Below are positions 57,677 to 64,000 of a DNA stretch of 64,000 bases, in pieces. Position numbers and translations under genes: made by a program. The notes under the pieces are model-generated. The model was not told the origin of the DNA. It ran no database searches and worked only from the letters and a program-made list of their open reading frames with translations. Location: NCBI GenBank assembly GCA_903868145.1, contig CAIPTY010000026.1, positions 36,972 through 100,971 of the forward strand. Direction: 5' to 3'. Each line of letters begins with the position of its first letter. Within the stretch, counting starts at the first letter, position 1. This DNA comes from an uncultured Desulfuromonadales bacterium. GTDB lineage: Bacteria; Desulfobacterota; Desulfuromonadia; Geobacterales; Pseudopelobacteraceae.

Positions 57677-59043
57677 GGGTATTCTCCGAAGGTTAAGGCT
57701 TTCAGGGTGACAAATATCGGATGAAACGGAATGGGATTATATAACAGGAAACGGGATTGAATGACACCGGAAATACTCTTCATTAGAAAGGTGTTTGTAC
57801 TGGATTCAGGGGAGCCCCACGAGGGGGCGGACGGGAAGGCTGTCACCGTAGCGGAACGACGGCTGTTGTTTCGTCGGCGTTTGGCGAAGGTGTCAGCCTG
57901 GGCGGGCGGGGGCATCTACTCATCGGGAGCACGGTTTGCACAGGGTATGCGTGAATCCGTTTTGGTAACTGACCGCAATCGCCTTTATCATGGCGGGCAG
58001 TTGCTTTTACCAAAACGAGATGAACCAAGGGAGGGTCGGCCCGCAGCAACAACTCCCCCCAAGAGTGCCCCAGCCCCCTTTGGGAGTTACTTGCCGGGGG
58101 GGATGCCGGGGGGTTGGGGGTGTCCAGAGGGGGAGGGGGACGGCGGGGGGTGTTGGCATTCCCTGTGCTGTGCTCCCATAAAGATCGCCTTTGCTGTTGA
58201 ATCTGTCTCTGTCCTGTAAGGTGCTGCAACATCGCACGTTACAGGGCGTTTTTTGCTTGGTGAGCATTACCTGCTGAAATGAACGCAGGAAGCTCCGTAC
58301 GCTCAGTTTTATCGAGCGTTAAGGGCTGACGTAGTGAAATGAAGTGGGTGATGTGATTGCCTTGTCTTCTGCGAACAATACGGAGTCGCATCCCGTTTTG
58401 TGAAGCGTCTTTCTGCCTGGGGTGCAATACGACGCAAGCAAGGGAAGTGAACGGATGACCTCTCGCGCTTCTGCCACTTGTGAGAGGTCAGACGGGCGCG
58501 ACCTTGCCCAGTGGCGTGTTGCGCTTGCCTCTGTCCTGCAAGGCGTAGTCTCATCACACTTTGTGGGACGGTGTAGGTTTGGTGAACATGACGGCGCTGG
58601 AATGGAATGAAGGGCGCTCAGGCGGGGCGCGGCTGTATGCGCGTCGCCGTGGCAACCGTAGTGGAATGGAACGCGGTGTGATGTGAATGCCTTTCTACTC
58701 TGCTGCAACCAGGGAGGGAGTGGAGAGCCCGCGCAAGGCTTCATCTGCGGGCGAATACACGAACCGGAACTGCGATACCGCTGACATCTGCAACACACTA
58801 TCAGGCATTTCATGCCGTTGTAAGCTAAGGGTTGAGAGCGGTAGGTTACATCACCGCGAACGCCCCGCTGTTGGGCGAGCTTCTGGGCGAGCTGCCTTTC
58901 AAACACTCTCGCAACCAAGGGAGGGAGCATTGAGCCCGCGCAAAGTTTTTATTGCGGGCGAAAAAGCGCACCGGAACGGCAACCATGCTGCAACCTCCGG
59001 CGGTTTCACTTTTGGCAAAAAGGTCACTCAAAAGGTCACTCAA
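57677..59043. repeat. Region without credible genes, with diverged structured repeats
   Basis: About 1.37 kb with no credible protein gene. Repeats seen: (1) CTCTGTCCTGYAAGGYG at 58207-58223 and 58529-58545, continuing with offset 322-327 through GTAGTGRAATGRA (58331 and 58658) and GTGATGTGAWTGCC, roughly 170 bp; each copy can fold a hairpin at its 5' end. (2) GCAACCAAGGGAGGGAG-type blocks at 58705 and 58911, weaker at 58022 and 58433; the two best are followed by a GCCCGC/GCGGGC hairpin (58727-58752; 58934-58959). (3) AAAAGGTCACTC twice in tandem (59018-59041). (4) a C-rich/G-rich segment at 58050-58150. Confidence 0.65.
58096..58150 (+). other. Extreme G-tract, G-quadruplex candidate
   Basis: Six runs of at least five G (7, 6, 5, 5, 5 and 6) lie in 55 bp at 58096, 58108, 58116, 58129, 58135 and 58145. 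C-runs at 58054-58078 could pair with them as an alternative structure. Confidence 0.8.
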
Positions 59044-59044
59044 A

Positions 59045-59078
59045 CAAAAAGAGGCTACAGCACTCGTCTGTAACCTCT
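59045..59078 (-). terminator. Terminator of the original tRNA-Arg gene
   Basis: On the minus strand AGAGGTTACAG pairs with CTGTAGCCTCT around a 7-nt loop, followed by T5. It directly follows the tRNA 3' end at 59087, as expected for the original tRNA transcription unit. Confidence 0.8.
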
Positions 59079-59086
59079 TGATTTTA

Positions 59087-59131
59087 TGGCGTCCCCGAGA
59101 CGATTCGAACGTCCGGCCCCTTCCTTAGGAG
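59087..59131 (-). pseudogene. 3' fragment of tRNA-Arg (CCU), element attachment site
   Basis: Minus strand: loop CTCCTAA, anticodon 3' stem GGAAG, T-arm GACGTTCGAATCGTC, acceptor CGGGGAC, G and CCA. The 5' half does not continue: upstream bases cannot form the anticodon stem, D-arm or GTCCCCG. The break is in the anticodon loop, a usual crossover point for tyrosine integrases. The 45 bp is therefore one copy of the attachment core; the intact tRNA should be at the far end of the element. Confidence 0.8.
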
Positions 59132-59269
59132 TAAAAGTCTATCCTGCTTTCCAGCTGTTTCAGGCGTCCTCTATCATCCCCGCAAATATATCATAAGTGG
59201 TTGACAAAACAAAGATTTTGTTGCATCTTCGGCACATGTTGTTTCTGTCGGTTTCAGTCAAGCACGAAC

Positions 59270-59316
59270 ATTTATTACGGCATAACTACGGCATGAGATT
59301 CCATGCCGTAATAAAT
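59270..59316. promoter_or_regulatory. Inverted-repeat operator upstream of the integrase
   Basis: ATTTATTACGGCAT (59270-59283) and ATGCCGTAATAAAT (59303-59316) are a perfect 14-bp inverted pair. A third half-site TACGGCAT (59287-59294) lies between. The array ends 11 bp before the integrase ATG, so it can control promoter access or sequester the ribosome site in RNA. Confidence 0.75.
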
Positions 59317-59327
59317 CAGGGGTCACT

Positions 59328-60716
59328 ATGGCACGGTCGAAAAGTACAATGTTCACTGACGCAATGATTCGGAAACTGAAGCCCGAGGATAAGAAATATA
59401 TCCGCTCTGAAGGCAACGGCTTTACGATTCGAGTTATGCCTTCCGGTGCCAAAACCTGGCTGTATGTCTATTCAATCGACGGCAAGCGGCGTGAAATGAA
59501 TTTGGGGGGGTATCCTGATGTAACGCTTGAAACAGCACGGATTAGTTTTGAAGACGCCAAGAGGAAGGTTAAGAACGGCATTGACCCGTTGGCTGAAAAA
59601 GAACAAGCCGAAGAAGAAAAGCGCAATTCTTTCTCGGTTGCCGACCTTATTGATGAATACATTAAAAAGCACGCTATGAAATTCAAAAGGTCATGGCAGG
59701 AAGACGAGCGATTGCTGCGTAAAGAATTGTTGAACGAGGAGAAAAAGAAAGGTTCTACAACATGGAGCAAGCGTTCTGATAAGAGTTCAACGGATTGGAG
59801 CAAGCGCAAGGCTTCTGACGTTACCAAGCGTGACGTGACTTTGCTACTGGAGAGTATCATCGACCGTGGAACCCCTGCCATGAGTAATCAGGTGTTGAAG
59901 GTCGTTCGTAAAATGTTCAACTTTGCCGTGGAGAGGGACATCCTGCAACATACACCGTTTACCGGCGTCAAAGCACTTGCACCGAACATTAGCCGTGAGC
60001 GGACTTTAACTGAATCTGAAATAAAGACCTTATATGAAAAAATCGACTCTGCTGCAATGAGCTTCGAAATCCAGAGTGCTCTGAAGCTTGTACTTTTAAC
60101 CGCTCAAAGGCCGGGAGAGGTTTCCGGTATTCACACCAATGAAATTGATGGCAACTGGTGGACAATTCCTGCAGAGCGTTCCAAGAACGGTAAAGAGCAT
60201 CGGGTTTATCTAACTGCTACTTCGCTTATACTCATTGCTGATTCTATGGCCCACGTTGTCAAAACAAGGGAACTACCAACTGATGTCAAGTATAGTGGAT
60301 ATATTTTCCCCTGCCCTCACAAAAAGAAGGAGCAGCCGATTGATTCACACGCTCTGCCGGTTGCAGTCCGACGAAATCTTGCGTGGCCGCTGGTTGATAA
60401 GAAAGGCCAACCGCTCTATGACAAAAATGGCAAGCCCGCAACGGAAAATCGTCTGGGGTTAGCCCAGTTCACCCCCCACGATTTACGCAGGACTGCAGCA
60501 ACCTTTATGGGGCAAATGGGTTTCATGGATGAAATTATTGACGCTGTGCTGAACCATGTTAAACAGGGTATTATCAAAACGTACAATCGCCATGACTATG
60601 ACGAAGAGAAAAAAAAGGCACTTGTCGCATGGGAACTTAAACTCAACAACATCACCGCCAATAATACTGACAACGCACTTCCTAACGAGCAAGCCAATGA
60701 GACCGAATTGGTCTGA
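59328..60716 (+). CDS. Tyrosine integrase of an integrative element (P4 type)
   Basis: A 462-residue recombinase with an N-terminal arm-binding domain (YIRSEGNGFTIRVMPSGAKTWLYVY, then KRREMNLGGYPDVTLETAR), a core-binding domain and a catalytic domain with AQRPGEV (Arg), HDLRRTAAT (His-x-x-Arg) and LNHVKQGIIKTYNRH (His and Tyr). A short internal repeat, STTWSKRSDK/SSTDWSKRK, lies about residues 142-160. AGGGGTCACT precedes the ATG. It lies next to the tRNA-Arg fragment, consistent with integration into that gene. Confidence 0.95.
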   Translation: MARSKSTMFTDAMIRKLKPEDKKYIRSEGNGFTIRVMPSGAKTWLYVYSIDGKRREMNLGGYPDVTLETARISFEDAKRKVKNGIDPLAEKEQAEEEKRNSFSVADLIDEYIKKHAMKFKRSWQEDERLLRKELLNEEKKKGSTTWSKRSDKSSTDWSKRKASDVTKRDVTLLLESIIDRGTPAMSNQVLKVVRKMFNFAVERDILQHTPFTGVKALAPNISRERTLTESEIKTLYEKIDSAAMSFEIQSALKLVLLTAQRPGEVSGIHTNEIDGNWWTIPAERSKNGKEHRVYLTATSLILIADSMAHVVKTRELPTDVKYSGYIFPCPHKKKEQPIDSHALPVAVRRNLAWPLVDKKGQPLYDKNGKPATENRLGLAQFTPHDLRRTAATFMGQMGFMDEIIDAVLNHVKQGIIKTYNRHDYDEEKKKALVAWELKLNNITANNTDNALPNEQANETELV

Positions 60717-60970
60717 TATAAGCAGCGGGCAGCACTTGCCCAATGTCACCCCATATACACTTCATTAAACCACTACCTCAGATTGCCCTTCTTGTCCTCC
60801 GAACATCGGGGCACCTGTGCCCTGACAAAAAATCCCGCATGAAAAAAAAGTCCCGTTTTTATGTATGTTGTCCGAAAGAATAGTAATTTGATTCTGAAGC
60901 AAAGTAATTGGTTTGAACTCGCAGCTGCATTTATTTCGCAGAATCAATCATGAATATTGTCCCGATTGCT

Positions 60971-61383
60971 CAAGCGTAATAGTTAGACGCAACGGAAGGC
61001 CTGTTTAAAGCTTTAAACGCATATTTGCACATAAAAGCGTATCGGATTTAGAAATAGAATTGCAAAAAAATCGTGGTGTTTTTGACCCCCTATTTTTTTC
61101 ATTGTTTGCTCAAACGTAATAGTTAAGTGCAACGGGAAGCACTTCTGAAGCAAAAAACGGTACTTTTGACATTATTTCACTCTGATAATTTATCCGGGGA
61201 AATTGAAACAAAACTCCACGAGCAGCAGAGAATCCGAATAATTTATTGCTGCAATTTTCTCATAATATCTGTAGACAAATTCTCCCGTGAAATATCTAAA
61301 AAACAGAAATGTTGAACATTGTAAGTTCATGATTATTTCAGATTGTGCGCTGAGAATGTCCTGATGACCAAACGTAATAGTTA
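60971..61383 (+). repeat. Three copies of a 15-bp motif downstream of the integrase
   Basis: CAARCGTAATAGTTA occurs at 60971-60985, 61111-61125 and 61369-61383. The first two copies extend to TTGCTCAARCGTAATAGTTA plus CAACGGRAG. The whole 60717-61778 stretch is AT-rich and has no convincing gene. The copies could be integrase or excisionase arm sites, or operators. Confidence 0.75.
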
Positions 61384-61395
61384 TGTCCATCTGAA

Positions 61396-61420
61396 TGCAT
61401 GTTAGACGCATCTAAATGCA
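61396..61420. other. Inverted repeat near the third 15-bp motif
   Basis: TGCAT-g-TTAGA, loop CGCA, TCTAA-a-TGCA. It lies 13 bp after the third motif copy and may be part of the same protein-binding region. Confidence 0.5.
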
Positions 61421-61778
61421 CTTTTGGCAAATTCCACGATTCAGTCTTTTTTCAATAAAAAGTCCAAAATCAAAAACTGTAAAGACATGCATGAGGCAGA
61501 AGAATGTATTTTCGCATGCAGAAATGTTGTGTCTGAAATTTTGTCCTCAAAACTACAAATATTCATCTGCGATACAAATCGTATCAATGGACAATTTTAA
61601 TAGTGCAGAACTGCGAATAATAATGTTGTCCATATATCAATCGTCAACAAAAGTTGGGCGTAAAAAGGAGGTGATTGGAAGTAAAGCTCATCACTATAAA
61701 TCAGGCAAATTTATAAATTTTCTGCCTGCAAAAATATTCCAATCAGCATTTCTAAAAATTAAATAAAGGACAATCAAT

Positions 61779-62009
61779 ATGCCGCCAACAAATAAAGATT
61801 TCAATTACACCGAAATTATTCGTCCACGAGAACTTCCAATTTACACGGGTCTCTCACGAACCACCTGCTGGAGACTCGAAAAAGATGCCTCTAGCGGTTT
61901 TCCTCAACGCATCAAATTGACACCTACAGGTTCTGCTGTTGGTTACATTCGCTCTGAACTGATGAAATGGCGAGAGAGTCGCCCGACTGTTGTTGAAAAC
62001 GTTCAATAA
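61779..62009 (+). CDS. AlpA-like regulator/excisionase
   Basis: A 76-residue protein: IIRPRELPIYTGLSRTTCWRLEKDASSGFPQRIKLTP.GSAVGYIRSELMKWRESR. This is the MerR-like winged-helix pattern of AlpA-type regulators of integrative elements, which activate integrase genes or help excision. AAAGGACAATCAAT precedes the ATG. It is the first gene of a small rightward group inside the element. Confidence 0.88.
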   Translation: MPPTNKDFNYTEIIRPRELPIYTGLSRTTCWRLEKDASSGFPQRIKLTPTGSAVGYIRSELMKWRESRPTVVENVQ

Positions 62010-62016
62010 TTCCATC

Positions 62017-62111
62017 GGAGGTGCGTGATGAAATAATTATTCAGTAGCACCTCCCGCAACCGGTTTTCAATCGCCAGATACATACACTCCCGCTCGTTAC
62101 AGCGGGGGTGC
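62017..62111. other. Two hairpins between element genes
   Basis: GGAGGTGC/GCACCTCC (62017-62024 and 62047-62054), then CACTCCCGCT/AGCGGGGGTG (62085-62094 and 62101-62110). They fill the gap between the AlpA-like gene and the next ORF. A third similar hairpin precedes the following gene. Confidence 0.65.
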
Positions 62112-62137
62112 TTATCTACATTACAAGGATAAATCTC

Positions 62138-62755
62138 ATGGAAAAAAAACGTAAATTTTTCAATATGCCATCATCAATGTTTGGCAAAGAGCTTAAACCG
62201 CTGCCTAAAAACATTACCGGTAGCGATGCACGTCAACATGACACTGTGGAAAAAGAACTATGTCCTCTTATTCCTCACCATCAATCTATCAACCAGAATA
62301 TCAAGGTAAAGTCAGCACATTCAGTTGACAGTGCAATTGACTGGGATGACCTTGGCGCAAACTTGTTGCCCGAGACTTCCAATAAACATTCGAAGTCAAA
62401 AGTGACTACGGTTGAATGCGCACCTGACAAAACCGCCTGGCGCCTTCTTATTGATGTGATTGACAAGTTTAATATCAATCTGGAGTTGGGAACCACAGAA
62501 ATAATCAAAATGGTTACCTCTGACGATGAATTGCCGTGGGGTATATACCAGTCTGGTTCTCCTATGGGGTTGTTCCATTTTGCACGAGAACTGAAAAAGT
62601 TGGGTTTACGGGCTAAGGATATTCCAACTGCTAACGGAGTAAAGCGTGGGTTCCTTTGGGAGGACCTGAACGATGCGTACTTCATATACGTGCGAACGTT
62701 TGGATTCCCCTGTTCTGTAGGTAAGAAACTGGTGTCTGGCCGTTACAGAAAGTAG
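62138..62755 (+). CDS. Element protein with a DUF3631-like C-terminal winged helix
   Basis: A 205-residue protein starting MEKKRKFFNMPSS after ACAAGGAT. The N-terminal half is low-complexity and Lys/Ser/Asn-rich. The C-terminal LELGTTEIIKMVTSDDELPW, then HFARELKKLGLRAKDIP and KRGFLWEDLNDAYFIYV follow the pattern of the C-terminal domain of DUF3631 primase/helicase-type proteins of mobile elements ('T.DL...L..D...PW......LA..L...GI..K......KGY...D...AF..Y'). No ATPase domain is present. A role in element replication is inferred only. Confidence 0.6.
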   Translation: MEKKRKFFNMPSSMFGKELKPLPKNITGSDARQHDTVEKELCPLIPHHQSINQNIKVKSAHSVDSAIDWDDLGANLLPETSNKHSKSKVTTVECAPDKTAWRLLIDVIDKFNINLELGTTEIIKMVTSDDELPWGIYQSGSPMGLFHFARELKKLGLRAKDIPTANGVKRGFLWEDLNDAYFIYVRTFGFPCSVGKKLVSGRYRK

Positions 62756-62816
62756 CAGGTGAATCCTGCATTGATTTGCCCACTACGTAGTAGTTCCACT
62801 AATGCCATCACTGACA

Positions 62817-62873
62817 TACCCCCGACCTCCTCTGTTCTCATTTGTTTAAACCATAAGGAGAGAGTCGGGGGTA
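62817..62873. other. Long inverted repeat between element genes
   Basis: TACCCCCGAC (62817-62826) pairs with GTCGGGGGTA (62864-62873) without mismatch, and CTCCT/AGGAG extends it inward. It lies between the winged-helix and Rep-like genes. Confidence 0.75.
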
Positions 62874-62926
62874 GCTCTGGATGCAGATAAAATCTGTTTT
62901 AGATAATTTGATATCAGAGGTGATGA

Positions 62927-63016
62927 ATGGAAAATACAAATCATGATTATTTATATGGGTACATGGTCAATAGATATCTGCGTCCGCTTATATCTACATG
63001 TAACTGGTGCCGGTAG
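62927..63016 (+). CDS. Candidate 29-residue ORF
   Basis: ATG at 62927 follows AGAGGTGATGA and encodes MENTNHDYLYGYMVNRYLRP up to ...NWCR, stop at 63014. It overlaps the untranslated leader of the next gene. Only the ribosome site supports it. Confidence 0.3.
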   Translation: MENTNHDYLYGYMVNRYLRPLISTCNWCR

Positions 63017-63137
63017 GCAAAATCCGTTAGCAAGACGCATTTATTTGATGCCTCTAGAAGCTAGAAGAACACCCACAATAACAATATGGGTCATATATTA
63101 TTATCACTTACCATTCTATGACAACAAGGAGCTACAG

Positions 63138-63776
63138 ATGAAATTGATAAGTGATGATGATGTAATAGCTGCTCTCTCAGAGAGTCACCGTAAGCTTTGT
63201 GATAAGAATCAACGTCGGTCTCTAATGGATTTAAAGCCTCTTGGTAGTAAGTATCAGCGTTATCAATTAGCATCAAATAACCCCATTACTGAAGCGTGTA
63301 GGGAGATGGTCTACAACATGAGCCCATACTTCTTCATATCTCTGACTCTGATGAGTATGGTCAATGAAAGTCACATGCAGGTACTAATTAACAAGTTTAT
63401 TCACAAGTTTAACCAGAAACTGTTCAGTAGAAAGTATGACAAGAAACCAGTTTTTATGGAAGGGTTCGCTTTTTTTGAAAAGTTCTGTTCTGGTGTCAGT
63501 AACAATAATTACCACGTTCACATGCTGATTTGTGAGAACGACGAATATTATGGAAAAGATTTTGATGTGCACAAAGTCAACTTCTATGAAGCAGCAAGTC
63601 AGGTCAAGAATGAACGTGGTAATCGTGTATTCAGCCCTAAAGCGATTGACATCCGACTTGCTGGAGATGAGCGCAGAATAGACTACAGCTTTGAGCAACT
63701 ACACGATGGCAATCTGGACCGTTTCAAAACAATCGGCCTGAACGGATTGTCTGACAGGCTTTATGACGGTTTTTAA
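63138..63776 (+). CDS. Rep-like protein with an HUH-type motif
   Basis: A 212-residue protein; ATG at 63138 (MKLISDDDV) follows AAGGAGCTACAG, so the longer frame from 62943 is not used. Central sequence: PYFFISLTLMSMVNESHMQV, FINKFNQKLF-type helix, then FEKFCSGVSNNNYHVHMLICEND. H-V-H followed by M-L fits an HUH metal site as in rolling-circle replication or relaxase-like proteins; the F-I-S-L-T-L strand would be motif I. A catalytic Tyr cannot be fixed. Family assignment is tentative. Confidence 0.55.
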   Translation: MKLISDDDVIAALSESHRKLCDKNQRRSLMDLKPLGSKYQRYQLASNNPITEACREMVYNMSPYFFISLTLMSMVNESHMQVLINKFIHKFNQKLFSRKYDKKPVFMEGFAFFEKFCSGVSNNNYHVHMLICENDEYYGKDFDVHKVNFYEAASQVKNERGNRVFSPKAIDIRLAGDERRIDYSFEQLHDGNLDRFKTIGLNGLSDRLYDGF

Positions 63777-63841
63777 AGTTGAATATCCGAATATTCCTTA
63801 CTCACACAACATTAACCCAATATCTATTTGAGGTAAAAACA

Positions 63842-63901
63842 ATGGCTAAGAATAAAAACAATCCAAACATCAGTAGTGTCCCAACGTTGAATAGTCGATG
63901 A
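63842..63901 (+). CDS. Short or truncated ORF
   Basis: ATG at 63842 (after GAGGTAAAAACA) encodes 19 residues, MAKNKNNPNISSVPTLNSR, then TGA. Either a small peptide or the 5' end of a gene cut by the sequence that follows. Confidence 0.3.
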   Translation: MAKNKNNPNISSVPTLNSR

Positions 63902-63939
63902 GCCGTAATGGCCCGTTAATTCTGAGAGAAAGTGACATC

Positions 63940-64000
63940 ATGCCATTAAACGACTTGAAAATTTTCCGGAGGTTCAGCCATCTTCGCGCAGCAATGTGCG
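63940..64000 (+). CDS. Partial gene at the window edge
   Basis: ATG at 63940 behind GAGAGAAAGTG starts MPLNDLKIFRRFSHLRAAMC and runs off the window. The first eight residues resemble the start of P4-type integrases, but the rest does not continue that way. Not identified. Confidence 0.35.
   Translation, partial: MPLNDLKIFRRFSHLRAAMC

Noticed and set aside
57761..58219. 152-codon plus-strand ORF over the G-rich tract
   Set aside because: Low-complexity Gly/Pro product created by the G-runs; no ribosome site or family pattern.
58319..58930. 203-codon minus-strand ORF
   Set aside because: Runs across the structured repeat copies; composition is Ser/Arg/Pro-rich and copies would encode unrelated peptides in each unit.
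59087..59170. Intact tRNA-Arg gene
   Set aside because: Only the 3' 45 bp fits; the 5' acceptor strand, D-arm and anticodon 5' stem cannot be formed.
61416..61766. 116-codon plus-strand ORF in the AT-rich region
   Set aside because: No ribosome site, no family pattern and composition expected of AT-rich non-coding DNA.

Overview
The window looks like a chromosome segment from a Geobacter/Pelobacter-type member of the Desulfuromonadales. The evidence is a moderately GC-rich core, an accD-folC-lptD gene order, many sensory proteins (three hybrid kinases, a CheB-CheR fusion, two large chemoreceptors) and an integron integrase of the kind found in this group. This placement is inferred from gene content and style; no search was run.

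Layout: 1-4420 is a forward housekeeping block, xseA-xseB-ispA-dxs (exonuclease VII and isoprenoid precursors), followed by a TPR gene carrying two compensating frameshifts. 4998-10267 is an accessory block: a small chromosomal integron with a leftward intI (5433-6800), a possible attI near 6874, and cassettes to its right. The cassettes hold an unknown conserved protein, a cluster of seven 18-bp palindromes, a HigB/HigA-like pair, an inverted ParDE pair, and a divergent ORF pair bounded by two well-formed attC sites. The array ends in a truncated cassette gene fused to the tail of a membrane protein. 10276-23131 holds an M23 peptidase, RNase R, three tandem hybrid histidine kinases interrupted by a cytidylate-kinase-like gene, a RelE-type toxin-antitoxin pair and a CheB-CheR-PAS protein. 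The leader of that last gene contains a small ORF with ten CTGT units and a terminator hairpin.

23490-53255 is mostly core genome: tatC, an Rrf2 regulator, a lytic transglycosylase lipoprotein, a chemoreceptor, trpA, accD-folC-lptD, a methyltransferase, queC, a phosphate-type binding protein with a chemoreceptor, a CcdAB-like pair, pta, mutS, a periplasmic carbonic anhydrase, amiC-rsmI, ugd-uxs, an FtsB-like protein, a 56-residue Cys-rich protein, argS, a SPOR-domain protein and tRNA-Pro(UGG).

53256-59086 is accessory: a subtilisin-like lipoprotein with a possible separate I9-like chaperone, a VapC/Phd pair, a truncated PLD-family protein, and about 1.4 kb without a credible gene that carries diverged, hairpin-rich repeats and an extreme G-tract. 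59087-64000 is the left end of an integrative element. A 45-bp 3' fragment of a tRNA-Arg(CCU) gene is followed by a P4-type integrase behind an inverted-repeat operator. Beyond it lie a 1-kb AT-rich region with three copies of a 15-bp motif, an AlpA-like regulator, a possible replication-associated winged-helix protein, a candidate HUH (Rep-like) protein and two unfinished ORFs at the window edge. The right end of this element, with the intact tRNA, should lie outside the window.
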